NCBI GenBank assembly: GCA_037349315.1
Contig: JBAIAC010000132.1
Coordinates: 1,302,001-1,366,000, forward strand
DNA: 64,000 nt
Direction: 5' to 3'
Source: Chelydra serpentina
Lineage: Eukaryota > Chordata > Testudines > Chelydridae
Shown here: piece by piece, positions 32,671-42,629 of the stretch
Position numbering within the stretch: position 1 is the first letter of the stretch
Layout of the letters: every line of letters starts with the position of its first letter
Notes under the pieces: generated by a model
Database searches by the model: none
Seen by the model: the letters and a program-made list of their open reading frames with translations, nothing else
What the model was told of the DNA's origin: nothing
Program-made: the position numbers and the translations under genes

Positions 32671-33690
32671 AATAAATTGTTTGTGAAAACCTAGCTTTTG
32701 TGTCTTTTGTGTAAGAGAGACCCATTTACAGCAAAAAGCTGAAATGTATGTTGTGGGAGGGGAAAAAATCCTAAAAATGTGCTTACAATAAAACAAACAG
32801 GGGTGGTTTAGACATGTGCTTAAACTGAATAGGTTTAACCACACACACCCCTCACTGAATAGCCAAGGTAACTGCTTAAAAAATAAACTCCAAGACATAT
32901 ATTGATATTTGCAAAAGGGGCCACCCCACTTGGAAATGGATACAGGTACATTAAGAATTAATGATTTACTGTTTAATACTGTAAGAAGGCCCTACAGAAA
33001 AATTGTGTTTTAACTAAAAGAAAAAAAATGTAACCCAAAGCAGACCAGTTGTGCAGACAGTTTAATTTTCCCAACCCCAGATCACAAAAGAGAATAGAAC
33101 TGTGGTGATTACATTAACCTGCTAGCTACTTTTTCTGAAGCCTGTTTAAAAACAAGGGGTTAGGCTGGTAAAAAAGCCTCAGGAATTTGCAATGCTATTG
33201 GACAGGTTAAATATAACCCCTGGAGCTGATAGAGCACTATTGGACAGTTTAAAAAAACCAGGAGTTAGTAATGTGTGTTTGAGTACAAAAGAGTTCACAC
33301 CCTATTGAACTGAATAGGTTTAACCACACACCCCCCTCACTGAATAGCCAAGGTAACTGTGCTTAAAAAAAAAATAAATAAATAAAAATTCCAAGACATG
33401 TATTGATATTTGCAAAGGGGCCACCCCACTTGGAAATGGATACAGTTACATTAAGAATTGATGATTTACTGTTTAATACTGTAAGAAGGACCTACAGAAA
33501 AAATTGTGTTTTAACTAAAAGAAAAAAAAATGTAACCCAAAGCAGCCCAGTTGTGCAGACAGTTTAATTTCCCCACCCCCAGATCACAAAAGAGAATAGA
33601 ACTGTGGTGATTACATTAACCTGCTAGTTACTTTTTTGAAGCCTGTTTAAAACAATGGGTTAGGATGGTATAAAAGTCTTAGGTATGTTT
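32671..33690. repeat. AT-rich non-coding stretch with a ~370-bp direct repeat
   Basis: The segment 32825-33192 is repeated at 33309-33690 with small changes. The second copy ends in a good TATA box (TATAAAAG) where the first has TAAAAAAG. No ORF of note. It looks like an upstream control region that was duplicated. Confidence 0.7.
33669..33675 (+). promoter_or_regulatory. TATA box of the multi-exon gene
   Basis: TATAAAA lies in GGATGGTATAAAAGTC. A leader exon starting about 30 bases downstream would end at the donor TAG|GTAAGC (33746/33747), with the acceptor TTTTATTGCAG at 33844. This places the first ATG in the following exon. Confidence 0.55.
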
Positions 33691-33859
33691 GCAGACTGTC
33701 CTTTTCAACAGAAAGTTCAAGAAGTACTGCTGGGGCACAAGAGTAGGTAAGCATCCTGTTTTTTACTTTGAAAATATATATTATATAATATTACTTTTTG
33801 GCTATGCTGTTTTAGTAAAATAATGGTGCCTATTTTTATTGCAGTGTGATTTGTTTAGC

Positions 33860-33965
33860 ATGGAACCAGTAACTTTAAGCTGCATTTCACCACCAGGCCA
33901 AGGTAAAAACCATGTTTAACTAACCCAAAGGCCCAAGCACATGGTGCCTTTTTAAAATGCATGCA

Positions 33966-33999
<34 letters not shown>

Positions 34000-35943
34000 G
34001 GGTTTGTGCAAGACATAGATGTGTGTTTTTAAAATATTTGGTTGCAAACTGTTTATTTTAAACTAACAGGGATTTTGTTTTGTTTTTTTACTGTGCAAAA
34101 GGTGCTGTGTTGTGTGTGTGTGTGCGTGTGTATAAAACATAGGTGGGGTTTTTTTTAAAAGTATTTGATTGCAAACTTGGTTTAGTGTGTTTATAAACTT
34201 GCTGCTTTTGTGCATTTTATCACCAGGCCAAGGTAAAAACCATGCTTAACTAACCCAAAGGCCCAAGCACATGGTGCCTTTTAAAAAATGCATGTGTGTG
34301 TGTTCGTGTGTGTGAGAGAGGGGTTTGTGCAAGACATAGATGTGTGTTTTTAAAATATTTGGTTGCAAACTGATTATTTTAAACTAACAGGGGTTTTGGT
34401 TTTTTTTACTGTGCAAAAGGTGCTGTGTTGTGTGTGTGTATAAAACATAGGTGGGTTTTTTTTTTAAAGTATTTGATTGCAAACTTGGTTTAGTGTGTTT
34501 ATAAACTTGCTGCTTTTGTGCATTTTACCACCAGGCCAAGGTAAAAACCATGTTTAACTAACCCAAAGGCCCAAGCACATGGTGCCTTTTAAAAATGCAT
34601 GTGTGTGTGTGTTTGTGTGTGTGAGAGGGGTTTGTGTGTGAGAGAGGGGTTTGATGCTTTTTTGCTTGTTCTTTAACCTGAAGGTCCAAACACACATGGA
34701 GGAAAACAGAGCAACCATGTGCCAGCAACCCTTTATCCTGTGATAGAAGGTAACTTTCTGCAAGTGGCTTTTAAATGCATGTGGGGTTTATTGAAAAGTA
34801 TTTGTTTGCAAACTGTTTATTTTAAACTAACAGGGGTTTGTTTGTTTTTTACTGTGCAAAAGGTGTTGTGTTGTGTGTGTGTGTGTGTATAAAACATAGG
34901 TGGTTTTTTTTTAAAGTATTTGATTGCAAACTGTTTCAAACTAACAAGGGTTTCTGTGCAAAGTGTGTTTTAAAATGGATTTTAAAAGCAGTTTGGTTTT
35001 GATTCTGCAAAATGAGATGTATTTCTACATGTGTCTTATAATAATGTTGTTTGCTCCACAGTACAGTCAAAACATGAGAGATCCTTAGACATTAGCGTAA
35101 ACAAACTCAAAAGAAAAAGGAAAGAGACAGCTGAAAAGGAAAATTCACCAGCATCAGTGGCTGATGGACGGATGAAGCCCAGTAAATATATTTTGCTTAT
35201 TGGTTTGCTGGTTTTATGAGGCTTTGTATTTTAAGTAAATACATAGGTGGGGGTGAGAGAGCTGGCAAAGTTCATTTTTGTAAAATGTTTTTTTCCCCCT
35301 CTCCTAATTAGGCATGTGCAGCTCTCCTGACAATGCTGTAGTCAGAGCTACAAAGACACCTCCACCAGAACCGCCAAAGAACCAGGAATCTGCTTTGAGA
35401 CCTTTAACAACGCTAACGCAAAACAACACAAGAGTGCAGATGAAACATCCGGACGGTCCAAACCTCATATACGTCAAACCCAAGGACAAAACAAAAGACT
35501 CTGGTAAAAAACAACCATGCAATCACAACTCCAGTTCCTCAGCGGCCACCACCACACCAAGCCCTGAGGAAACTGTGAGCGAAAATGCCCACATTCACAA
35601 ACCCGGAGCAGGCGCTCTAGGGGTTGTGAATAAAAAACCACGGACAAAAAGCTTCTGCGATACCAAGGTGTTGCAGCCACACAACCACAACTCCAGTTCC
35701 TCAGCGGCCACCACCACACCATGCCCTGAGGAAACTGTGAGCGAAAATGCCCACATTCACAAACTCGGAGCAGGCGCTCTAGGGGTTGTGAATAAAAAAC
35801 CAAGGACTGACAAACCGGTCTCCCAAAACCATAAGCTTGTGACAGCTCCCCCATATTCTAGTGTTTGGGAAGAGTTTGATGCTTCATTCAAAAAAACTGA
35901 TGGATGCTGTATCCTTGGGGAGTTTAAAAGAACGGCATTCTAA
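33860..35943 (+). CDS. Multi-exon spliced gene of unknown function, 3' end frameshifted
   Basis: I predict a non-coding leader (about 33698-33746) and coding exons 33860-33902, 34684-34749, 35062-35181 and 35312-35943. Each junction has GT/AG with good context (AAG|GTAAAAAC, AAG|GTAACT, CCA|GTAAAT; acceptors CCTGAAG, CTCCACAG, CTAATTAG). The reading phases (1,1,1) fit exactly: 861 coding bases, 286 residues. The third exon gives a nuclear-signal-like KLKRKRKETAEK. The last exon carries two ~50-residue repeats (HNSSSSAATTTP, PEETVSENAHIHK, GAGALGVVNKKPRT). Near 35925-35940 the frame appears shifted by one. The next frame (to 36052) repeats the local pattern VWEEFDASF as IWEKYDALF and ends in GSEPA. 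It lies between the early-like genes and polB. No homologue is recognised; a terminal-protein or DNA-binding role would be speculation. Confidence 0.6.
33887..34960. repeat. Three ~320-bp intronic repeats, each with a copy of the exon donor
   Basis: CACCAGGCCAAGGTAAAAACCATG occurs in three forms near 33890, 34228 and 34538. Each is followed by the same order of (GT)n tracts and TGCAAACT segments. The first is the real exon end with its donor; the others place intact donors inside the first intron. Confidence 0.75.
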
Positions 35944-36109
35944 AAAGATTTGGGAAAAATATGATGCTTTGTTCAGAACAGGGCTGAACTCTGTATTCTC
36001 AGGGGATCTAAAAGACAGGAGGGCTGAAAAGGGTGGCTCTGAGCCGGCGTGACTAGTCGTGGAAAGGGGCCTGGGTAAAAGGGGCACCCTCAAGGGTACA
36101 CATCAGCTC

Positions 36110-39100
36110 ATGTGTAAACAAAAAGGGGGACAGCGCTTGAGGGATAAACAGGTGGCTGCCAAAAAGTTCCAGGCCAGGGTCATTGTAAAAATTTTTAAAA
36201 GGGCTAAAGAGGTAATGAGGAAAAAAAAACAAAAAGAGATGCCCCCTACTGGAGGCTCTCAAACTGACTTGTCTGAAAATGGGGCAGTGGAACCCCACTC
36301 TTGCGCAGAGTCTGGCTTAGCAAATTCCCCAGAGGGCTCTCTAGACGGGCCTCGTTCTACTCCCAATGACCCTCGTGGAGGCGCCTCAGAGTCTGACTCT
36401 CAAATAGCATCTGATGTAGAAGATACCGCTAATGGCCCCGTAGAGGAAGCCCCAAGTAACCCTGAAAATGCAGAGGTGTATATGGAGAGAGTGAGAAGTT
36501 GGCAACGTGAATTACCTAGATTTGGGGGGTCGGTGTATTGTGAGGAATTTCGTTTTGTCAATCTTGATAGAATAAATTCAGCTCAGCAGGTTGTTGAAGC
36601 CATACATAGGGGAATACAGTTAGTGCTTGATGACGTTAATGGTAGGGTAGGCCCTGATGATTGTTCAGTTACGTTTAGAGAGCCGTAATTTAACTAACCC
36701 TTTGTTTTCGGTCAGAAGAACTAGGGATGAGTTGTCTGCTGAGGATTTCTTAAATCAGACCTCAAAGCTGCTACAGAGCAATAGAGAGTTGCATGTCGAT
36801 GGGACATTGCGCCTTGTTGTGACAGTTGTAAGAAACAGGGGTGGGGGCGCTCGTAGAGTTTTAAATTCGATCCTTAGTAGTCAAATTATTCATAAAAAGA
36901 GACAATGTTTAGTAGACCTGACTTACACCGGTACCAATCTGTGTTTTGCGGGTGGACTCTTGGCCGTCATGTCCGACCGTAAACCTACGGATGCGGAATT
37001 GTTAGCAAAGGCAAGAAAGTTGCATGAGACACTGGGATGGTCAGATCAAAAAAAGATTTTGCTCAGTGACGTAGCAAAGTTTGAACAACATTTAGGAGTT
37101 AACATACAGGTGGTGCTGTATAAGGCAAAAGGTGGCTGGGGCTTTTTTTAAACGGGGGGGCCGGTGTACCCCAAGACTTATTTTATCCTGTTGCACGATG
37201 AGCATTACTATGGTGTTCTGGATGTAAAAAAGTTGTTCGGAGCGAAAAAGTATTGTGAGTTTTGCCACACAGTGTACAGCCATGACCACTCTTGCAGGTA
37301 TCATTGCCGCCTCTGCTTGAGCGTAACGTGCTCAGACAGCGTGGGCGTGCAGCTGAGGTGTCCTAGCTGTAGACTGTATTGTCGGTCCAAAGAGTGTTTA
37401 GACAGACATATCGACTGTGCATCAAAAAAACAAGTTGAATGCCTGTCTAAAACTTTGTGTGATAAGTGTCAGTCTTACGTGGACAAGCGGCATAGGTGTA
37501 AAGGGAGGCGTTGTAAACAGTGTCAGGGTTTGATCATTGGTGATGTAGACAGTCACCTCTGTTTTATGGACAGCCTTAGAAAGCCCGAATCCTCAGAAAA
37601 GTATATTTTTTATGATTTTGAATGCACGCAGGAAACTGGGTTGCACACTCCCAATTACATTTTTGCTATGGCCCTAAAGCCAGAAAAATCCTGGGAATTT
37701 AGGGGCGATGAGTGTCTTTCTGTGTTCGTTAAAACCTTTATTGGCAAAGAGTTTCGAGACTATACCTTCCTAGCGCTCAATTCTAAAGGTTATGATGCGT
37801 ACTTCATCGTTAGACAGCTACTGAAGGAAAAGATGTGCCTAGAACTGATTACTCAGGGTAGTAAACTAATGTGTGTGGAAGTTAAGGCCCTGGGCATTCG
37901 TTTTATAGACTCTTTAAACTTCTTGCCCATGAAGCTTAGCAAGCTGCCGCAGGCGATGGGGTTTGAAGGGTGCAAAGGGTATTTTGCACATTTTTTTAAC
38001 ACTTTAGAAAATCAAAATTACGTGGGGCCTATGCCCGGTGTGGAGCACTATGGTGTAGAAAGCATGATGCCCAGGGAAAAAGCAGAGTTTTTCGACTGGT
38101 ATCAGGACCACAGCTCTGAGGCGTTTGACTTGCAGAAAGAGCTAGCGTTTTACTGTCAGCAGGATGTCAAAATTTTGAGACAGGCTTGTATCCTATACAG
38201 AAAAGAGATTATGAAAATGACGGAGAAGGGAGACGTAGTAGAGAAAGAACCTGGTAAATTCACTGAGATAAAACTGTGTATAGATCCTTTCCGGTACATA
38301 ACACTGGCATCTGTCTGCATGGCTATGTACAGGTTTATGTTTTTGGAGCCTAACACGATAGCTCTTCTCCCTCCAGACAACTATCACAGGCAGAAAAAGA
38401 GATATTCGACCCCCTCTATTCAGTGGCTGTTGTATATTTCTCACAAAGAAAATATACAAATACGGCATGCTTTACAGGGTGGGGAACTACAGGTAGGCCC
38501 CTACTTTTTAGACGGTTATGCCGATGTTGATGGGGTACGCACAGCCTTTGAGTTTAAAGGGTGTTTTTTCCATGGCTGTCTCACCTGTTATTGTGAAAAA
38601 ACACAAAATCCTATGACGGGGACATCTTTGGGGTTTCTTTATTACAAGACGCAGCTCAAGACCGACTATCTAAAACGACTTGGTTTTGTAGTGAGGACTC
38701 TTTGGGAGCACGAGTGGGAGGTGATGAAAGAAACAGACAGGGAGCTTGCAGGCTTTTTAAACCGAGCCCAGTTACCCCAGCCTCTCGTGCCTAGGGATGC
38801 TCTTTTTGGGGGAAGGACAAACGCTATCCGCCTATATTACAAGCCTAACCCCGGGGAAGAAATCCATTATTATGATTTTACCAGCCTGTACCCTTTCGTA
38901 AACAAAACCAAAGAATACCCTATCGGACACCCCGATATAGTTTCCGACAAATTTGGACGCCTTGCAAATTATTTTGGCATTGCAAAAGTTAAAATGTACC
39001 CCCCGCGAGGCCTCTTTTTCCCATTGTTACCGGTCAGAGTGAGTGGCAAGCTTATGTTCCCGCTATGCCGAACCTGTGCGGAAACCGAGCAGCGGGAGCC

Positions 39101-40130
39101 CTGCACCCATGCTGATGAGGAGAGGGCCATCCTGGGGACTTGGTGCACGGTGGAATTGAACGCAGCCATAGCGAAGGGGTACACTGTGGCTAAAATCTAT
39201 GAAATCTGGCATTTTAATGAAAAATCTGATAAGCTCTTTTCAGAGTACATAAAATTACACCTCCGCCAGAAACAAGAGGCTTCAGGGTATCCCAGTTGGT
39301 GCACAGACGAAGAAAAACAAAATAAGTACGTTAACGATTTCTACCAAAAGGAAGACGTACGTTTACGCCAACACGAGATCAGATCAAACCCTGCTAAACG
39401 CCAAATCGCTAAACTGTTTTTAAATTCTCTGTGGGGTAAATTCGGCCAAAGAACCAACCTACCCAACACCAGCATCGTGAGAGACCCTGACGAACTCTTG
39501 CAGTACCTGTTTTCCCCCAATTACGAGGTTACATCCTGCGAGTTTATCGATGATGAAACAGCGTGTGTGTCTTGGAAGCACGCAAAAGAACGGTACTCTG
39601 TCTCTGGCAATACCAATGTTTTCATAGCCTGTTTCACCACCGCTTATGCCCGCTTAGAACTATACAGCCTCCTAGACGGTTTGCAAGAGCGGTGCCTGTA
39701 CCACGACACTGACTCGGTGATATTTGTGAAAAGGGTGGGTGACTGGAATCCCCCTCTGGGGGATTATTTAGGGGACCTCACGAGCGAAATCCCACCAGAT
39801 CAACACATCACTGAGTTTGTGTCAGCAGGCCCGAAAACCTATGGGTATAAGCTGTCAGGAGGAAAGGCCTGTATGAAAGTCAAAGGTATTACCCTAAACG
39901 TAGCAAACTGTGAAAAGATCAACTTTGACAGTTTGAAAGATCTAGTCCTGGACTATTGCACGGGTCTGCAAGAAAACACCTCAAAAAAGATAGAGGTGCA
40001 GCAGCCCTCTATCGTAAGAAACAAAAACCAGTGGCAAATAGAGACAAAAACCCTTAAAAAAACACAAAAAGTCGTTTATAACAAGAGGGTCCTAGGAGAA
40101 GGGTTTAAAACCCTGCCCTACGGCTTTTGA
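36110..40130 (+). pseudogene. Protein-primed family B DNA polymerase (polB), broken by a frameshift and a stop
   Basis: The N-terminal part runs from about ATG 36110 in one frame and must change frame between 36651 and 36686. It then continues in the final frame to an in-frame TAA at 37149-37151, and stays open from 37164 to 40130 (988 codons). In that last part the 3'-5' exonuclease motifs are present (DFE at residues 151-153, NSKGYD 206-211, YCQQD 330-334). So are the polymerase motifs A (DFTSLYP 571-577), B (KRQIAKLFLNSLWGKFG 745-761) and C (DTDS 848-851), and the family motif FKGCFFHGC (464-472). A Cys/His-rich stretch (residues 31-120) precedes the exonuclease. The N-terminal region (36480-37148) has the conserved domain that precedes these polymerases in Polintons. 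The enzyme would copy the linear element from its ends. All catalytic residues remain, so decay is recent, or the breaks are base-calling errors. It ends 3 bases before the ATPase ATG. Confidence 0.93.
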
Positions 40131-40133
40131 AAA

Positions 40134-40805
40134 ATGGATACAAGGTGGAAACACCCCTTTTCCGCAATTCTCGCGGGGCCTAGCAACTGTGGGAAAAGTT
40201 ACTTTATAAAAAATGTATTGGATAATGCCAAACACACACTGTCTGTTATGCCTGAGAATATTGTGTGGTGTTACAGTTGTTGGCAACCTTTGTATAAAGA
40301 ATTGCTTTGTAAATATCCCTTTATCAATTTTGTGGAGGGGCTGCCTGATGCTTTTGACGATGACCGTTTGTTTCCTACCAATAAAGTAAATATGATTATC
40401 ATAGACGATCTGATGAACTCTGCTTGTGAAAGCGATGAAATCGAGAAAGCCTTTACCAAGTACGTGCACCACAGGAACCTGAGCATTATGTATATAGTTC
40501 AGAACGTATTTTGTCAGGGAAAAAAGAGTCGCACGATTAACCTAAACACAAAGTACATGGTTCTGTTCAAAAACCCCAGGGATAAATTACAAATAGCTAC
40601 TCTCGCTCGGCAGATGTACCCCGGCAAAGCTCAATTCTTTCTAGAAGCTTTTGAGGATGCTACCAAAAGGCCTTATGGCTACCTGGTGGTGGATTTAAAT
40701 GCTTCCACACCAGAAGCTTATAGACTAAGAACTGGTCTTTTCCCTCCAGACTGGCCGGTGGTTTATACTTTGAAAAGAACAACAGCCGGGTATAAAAGGA
40801 GATGA
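40134..40805 (+). CDS. Genome-packaging ATPase (A32/FtsK-HerA type)
   Basis: A complete 223-residue protein. Walker A is GPSNCGKS at residues 15-22 and Walker B is MIIIDDL, with Asp91 and Asp92. A later IVQNVF segment is the likely sensor region. This size and motif set match the packaging ATPases of Polintons and related double-jelly-roll viruses, which drive DNA into preformed capsids. It starts 3 bases after the polB stop and is on the same strand, so the two are probably co-transcribed. No lesion is seen. Confidence 0.93.
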   Translation: MDTRWKHPFSAILAGPSNCGKSYFIKNVLDNAKHTLSVMPENIVWCYSCWQPLYKELLCKYPFINFVEGLPDAFDDDRLFPTNKVNMIIIDDLMNSACESDEIEKAFTKYVHHRNLSIMYIVQNVFCQGKKSRTINLNTKYMVLFKNPRDKLQIATLARQMYPGKAQFFLEAFEDATKRPYGYLVVDLNASTPEAYRLRTGLFPPDWPVVYTLKRTTAGYKRR

Positions 40806-40851
40806 ATTATCGGCAGGCCCCTTTTTAACAGCCGGGGTTGCTACCAAAAAC

Positions 40852-41181
40852 ATGTCTAGCTGCGTGAAGAGAAACCTGGTCCTTTTAAAATTACTTAGCA
40901 ATTCGTCCCCGCAGCAAAGGAAGGCTATACTGTGTTCGGCCTCTGACGATCTAGTAGCGGCCATCTCAGAAATAGCACTCAATACCTTAAAAGGAAACGT
41001 GCCTTTGACACAGAATCAAGTGCGTGTGCTAAAAAAGAGACGCACGCTTATAAAAACTTTGTGTAATAAAAGGATTTCACTTAAAAAAAAGAAGCATCTG
41101 GTGAAGCAGTCTGGGGGGTTTATCGGACCTCTGTTAAGTTTTGCTGTCCCTCTGATAACGGGGCTTTTGACTAGTCGATAA
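40852..41181 (+). CDS. Small basic Polinton protein with hydrophobic C-terminus (adenovirus pX-like?)
   Basis: 109 residues. The first half is helical and Leu-rich (LVLLKLLSNSSPQQRKAIL). The middle has the pattern NVPLTQNQVRVLKKRRTLI and a Lys-rich KKKKHLVKQSGGF. It ends in a hydrophobic stretch (IGPLLSFAVPLITGLL, residues 91-106). Proteins of this layout occur next to the ATPase in many Polintons and adintoviruses and have been compared with small adenovirus core or virion peptides. That identification is tentative. Its stop overlaps the next start codon by one base (TAATG). Confidence 0.7.
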   Translation: MSSCVKRNLVLLKLLSNSSPQQRKAILCSASDDLVAAISEIALNTLKGNVPLTQNQVRVLKKRRTLIKTLCNKRISLKKKKHLVKQSGGFIGPLLSFAVPLITGLLTSR

Positions 41182-41900
41182 TGGAGTATGCAGAAAAAAT
41201 GTACCTGGTGCCCAGCCGCCAGATGGAGCAATTAAGGGCTCCCCCTCCGGCAGAGGAAAATATCAGAACGACCGCAACTCGCTTACTGGATGCTGAAATG
41301 AAGTCTGTTCTTCAAAGACCTGACTTAGCCGAATACGAAAAGGCTAAACTTTACAGCGCCGTGCTTCAAAGGTACCTAACGTATGTGAAGCAGAGCGATG
41401 CGGATAAAGGGAAAATAAGTCTGTTTCTACCAGAACAGGAACAGGGTGTGACTGCCAAACCCCCAGAAACACCAAAGACCTCAGACTCTGTTGCTCAGGA
41501 GGTGATGGATAATATAAATAAGCGTTATAAGAAAAATGCATTAGTATTGCTAAATAAGCTGGCCCAGGATAAAAATATCTCTTCGTGGAATGATAAAGGG
41601 GCTTTTGTGTACAAAGGCTCAGTGGTTAATGGTTCTAACATGCTCGACTTAGTCAGGGCCGTCACCCAGACGCGCTCTGTTCCTAGCAGACATGGACCTA
41701 AAGGATGGGATGTGTTTATGAATGCCATGGCGGAACTGAACGTACCATCTTCCGTCATGAGCAATGCGGCCAACAGAGATCTTTTGGAACGCCTGAAGGC
41801 CTCGGCCGCTGACACCGTGGTGGATCGAGAAACCGTAACCCCTTTTTTGCCATCTAAAAAACGAAAATTGGCTAAAAGATCCGAATGGTTCAGTGTGTAA
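41181..41900 (+). CDS. Conserved Polinton protein of unknown function, 239 residues
   Basis: Intact frame beginning in the TAATG overlap with the preceding stop. The N-terminal third is helical and charged (DAEMKSVLQRPDLAEYEKAK, KLYSAVLQRYLTYV). A Pro/Thr-rich linker follows. The C-terminal half has a compact conserved-looking region (WNDKGAFVYKGSVVNGSNML, HGPKGWDVFMNAM). It ends with a nuclear-type basic run (PSKKRKLAKR). An AATAAA follows at 41956. Similar ORFs lie between ATPase and capsid genes in vertebrate Polintons. The role is unknown to me. Confidence 0.7.
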   Translation: MEYAEKMYLVPSRQMEQLRAPPPAEENIRTTATRLLDAEMKSVLQRPDLAEYEKAKLYSAVLQRYLTYVKQSDADKGKISLFLPEQEQGVTAKPPETPKTSDSVAQEVMDNINKRYKKNALVLLNKLAQDKNISSWNDKGAFVYKGSVVNGSNMLDLVRAVTQTRSVPSRHGPKGWDVFMNAMAELNVPSSVMSNAANRDLLERLKASAADTVVDRETVTPFLPSKKRKLAKRSEWFSV

Positions 41901-41955
41901 TGTTTTTTCACATTCTAAATTTAAAAAAAAAAAAACTGGTAATGTTTTGCTTTTA

Positions 41956-41961
41956 AATAAA
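41956..41961 (+). terminator. Polyadenylation signal for the rightward genes
   Basis: AATAAA 56 bases after the stop at 41900, after an A12 run. It faces the minus-strand signal at 42069-42074 in the convergent gap. Confidence 0.65.
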
Positions 41962-42068
41962 ACATTTCTATATTTTTTAAGAAAAAATAATTGCGTACTT
42001 TTTCTGAATTGGTCATTCTTTAAAAACAAACAAACATCAATTGTCTTTAAACCCCTCACCTGGGGTGC

Positions 42069-42074
42069 TTTATT
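42069..42074 (-). terminator. Polyadenylation signal overlapping the protease stop codon
   Basis: On the minus strand, AATAAA contains the TAA stop of the protease gene, an economical arrangement known from compact DNA viruses. Confidence 0.6.
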
Positions 42075-42627
42075 GGGTAACATGACTATGAAAATCATTG
42101 CAAGATACACATGTCTGGGCTTGTTGAAACATGTTTTGAGCAAGGCTAGGCATGCTCAAGAATTTAAATTTACTTTTTACAAAATTCATCACCATCCGGT
42201 CGTTTTGCACTAAGTCGTTAGAATACAATTCTAAAATCCGGTCAAAAGATAAACCCTTGCTACGATGATGTAAGAAAAACACGCAGTGATAGCCGCAGGC
42301 AACGGAGCGGGGGTCTTGTAATTGTTTCTTGTGAAACACAATGTCTGTGGCATTTTTGTTTAAAAATTTCATAATGCTTTTAGGAAACAACACACTGTTC
42401 GGGGGGTGCCCATATGAGTCAAAAAACTCTCCACGGTTACGCTCTGCCAGATATAAGGCGAGCCAGTGTTCACCCGGTTGGTTGTGTGGATGCGTGTTGA
42501 CCACCAACCCTAGGGGTCTCTGAGACAGCTTGCCGCCAGGGAGCCAATCACAAGGGAACACATCTAAGACATTCTTTTTTGTGTAAGGGTCCGATAATAA
42601 GACACGTGAAAGCTGCACTGTGTCCAT
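42070..42627 (-). CDS. Adenain-like cysteine protease (maturation protease)
   Basis: 185 residues from ATG 42627; an in-frame GTG at 42633 is not a likely start. The catalytic set matches adenovirus protease in order and spacing: His54 (GEHWLAL), Asp70 (FFDSYGHPP), Gln104 and Cys111 (QDPRSVACGYHC), with Gln seven residues before Cys as in adenain. Such proteases cleave capsid and core precursors during assembly. The gene starts 2 bases after the capsid gene stop. No lesion is seen. Confidence 0.92.
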   Translation of the reverse strand: MDTVQLSRVLLSDPYTKKNVLDVFPCDWLPGGKLSQRPLGLVVNTHPHNQPGEHWLALYLAERNRGEFFDSYGHPPNSVLFPKSIMKFLNKNATDIVFHKKQLQDPRSVACGYHCVFFLHHRSKGLSFDRILELYSNDLVQNDRMVMNFVKSKFKFLSMPSLAQNMFQQAQTCVSCNDFHSHVTQ

Positions 42628-42629
42628 GT

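Noticed and set aside
37143..37153. A TTTAAAC heptamer at the premature polB stop, like a -1 ribosomal frameshift site
   Set aside because: The coding frames before and after the stop are the same, and the heptamer is not in the phase needed for -1 slippage. A single base change creating TAA is simpler.
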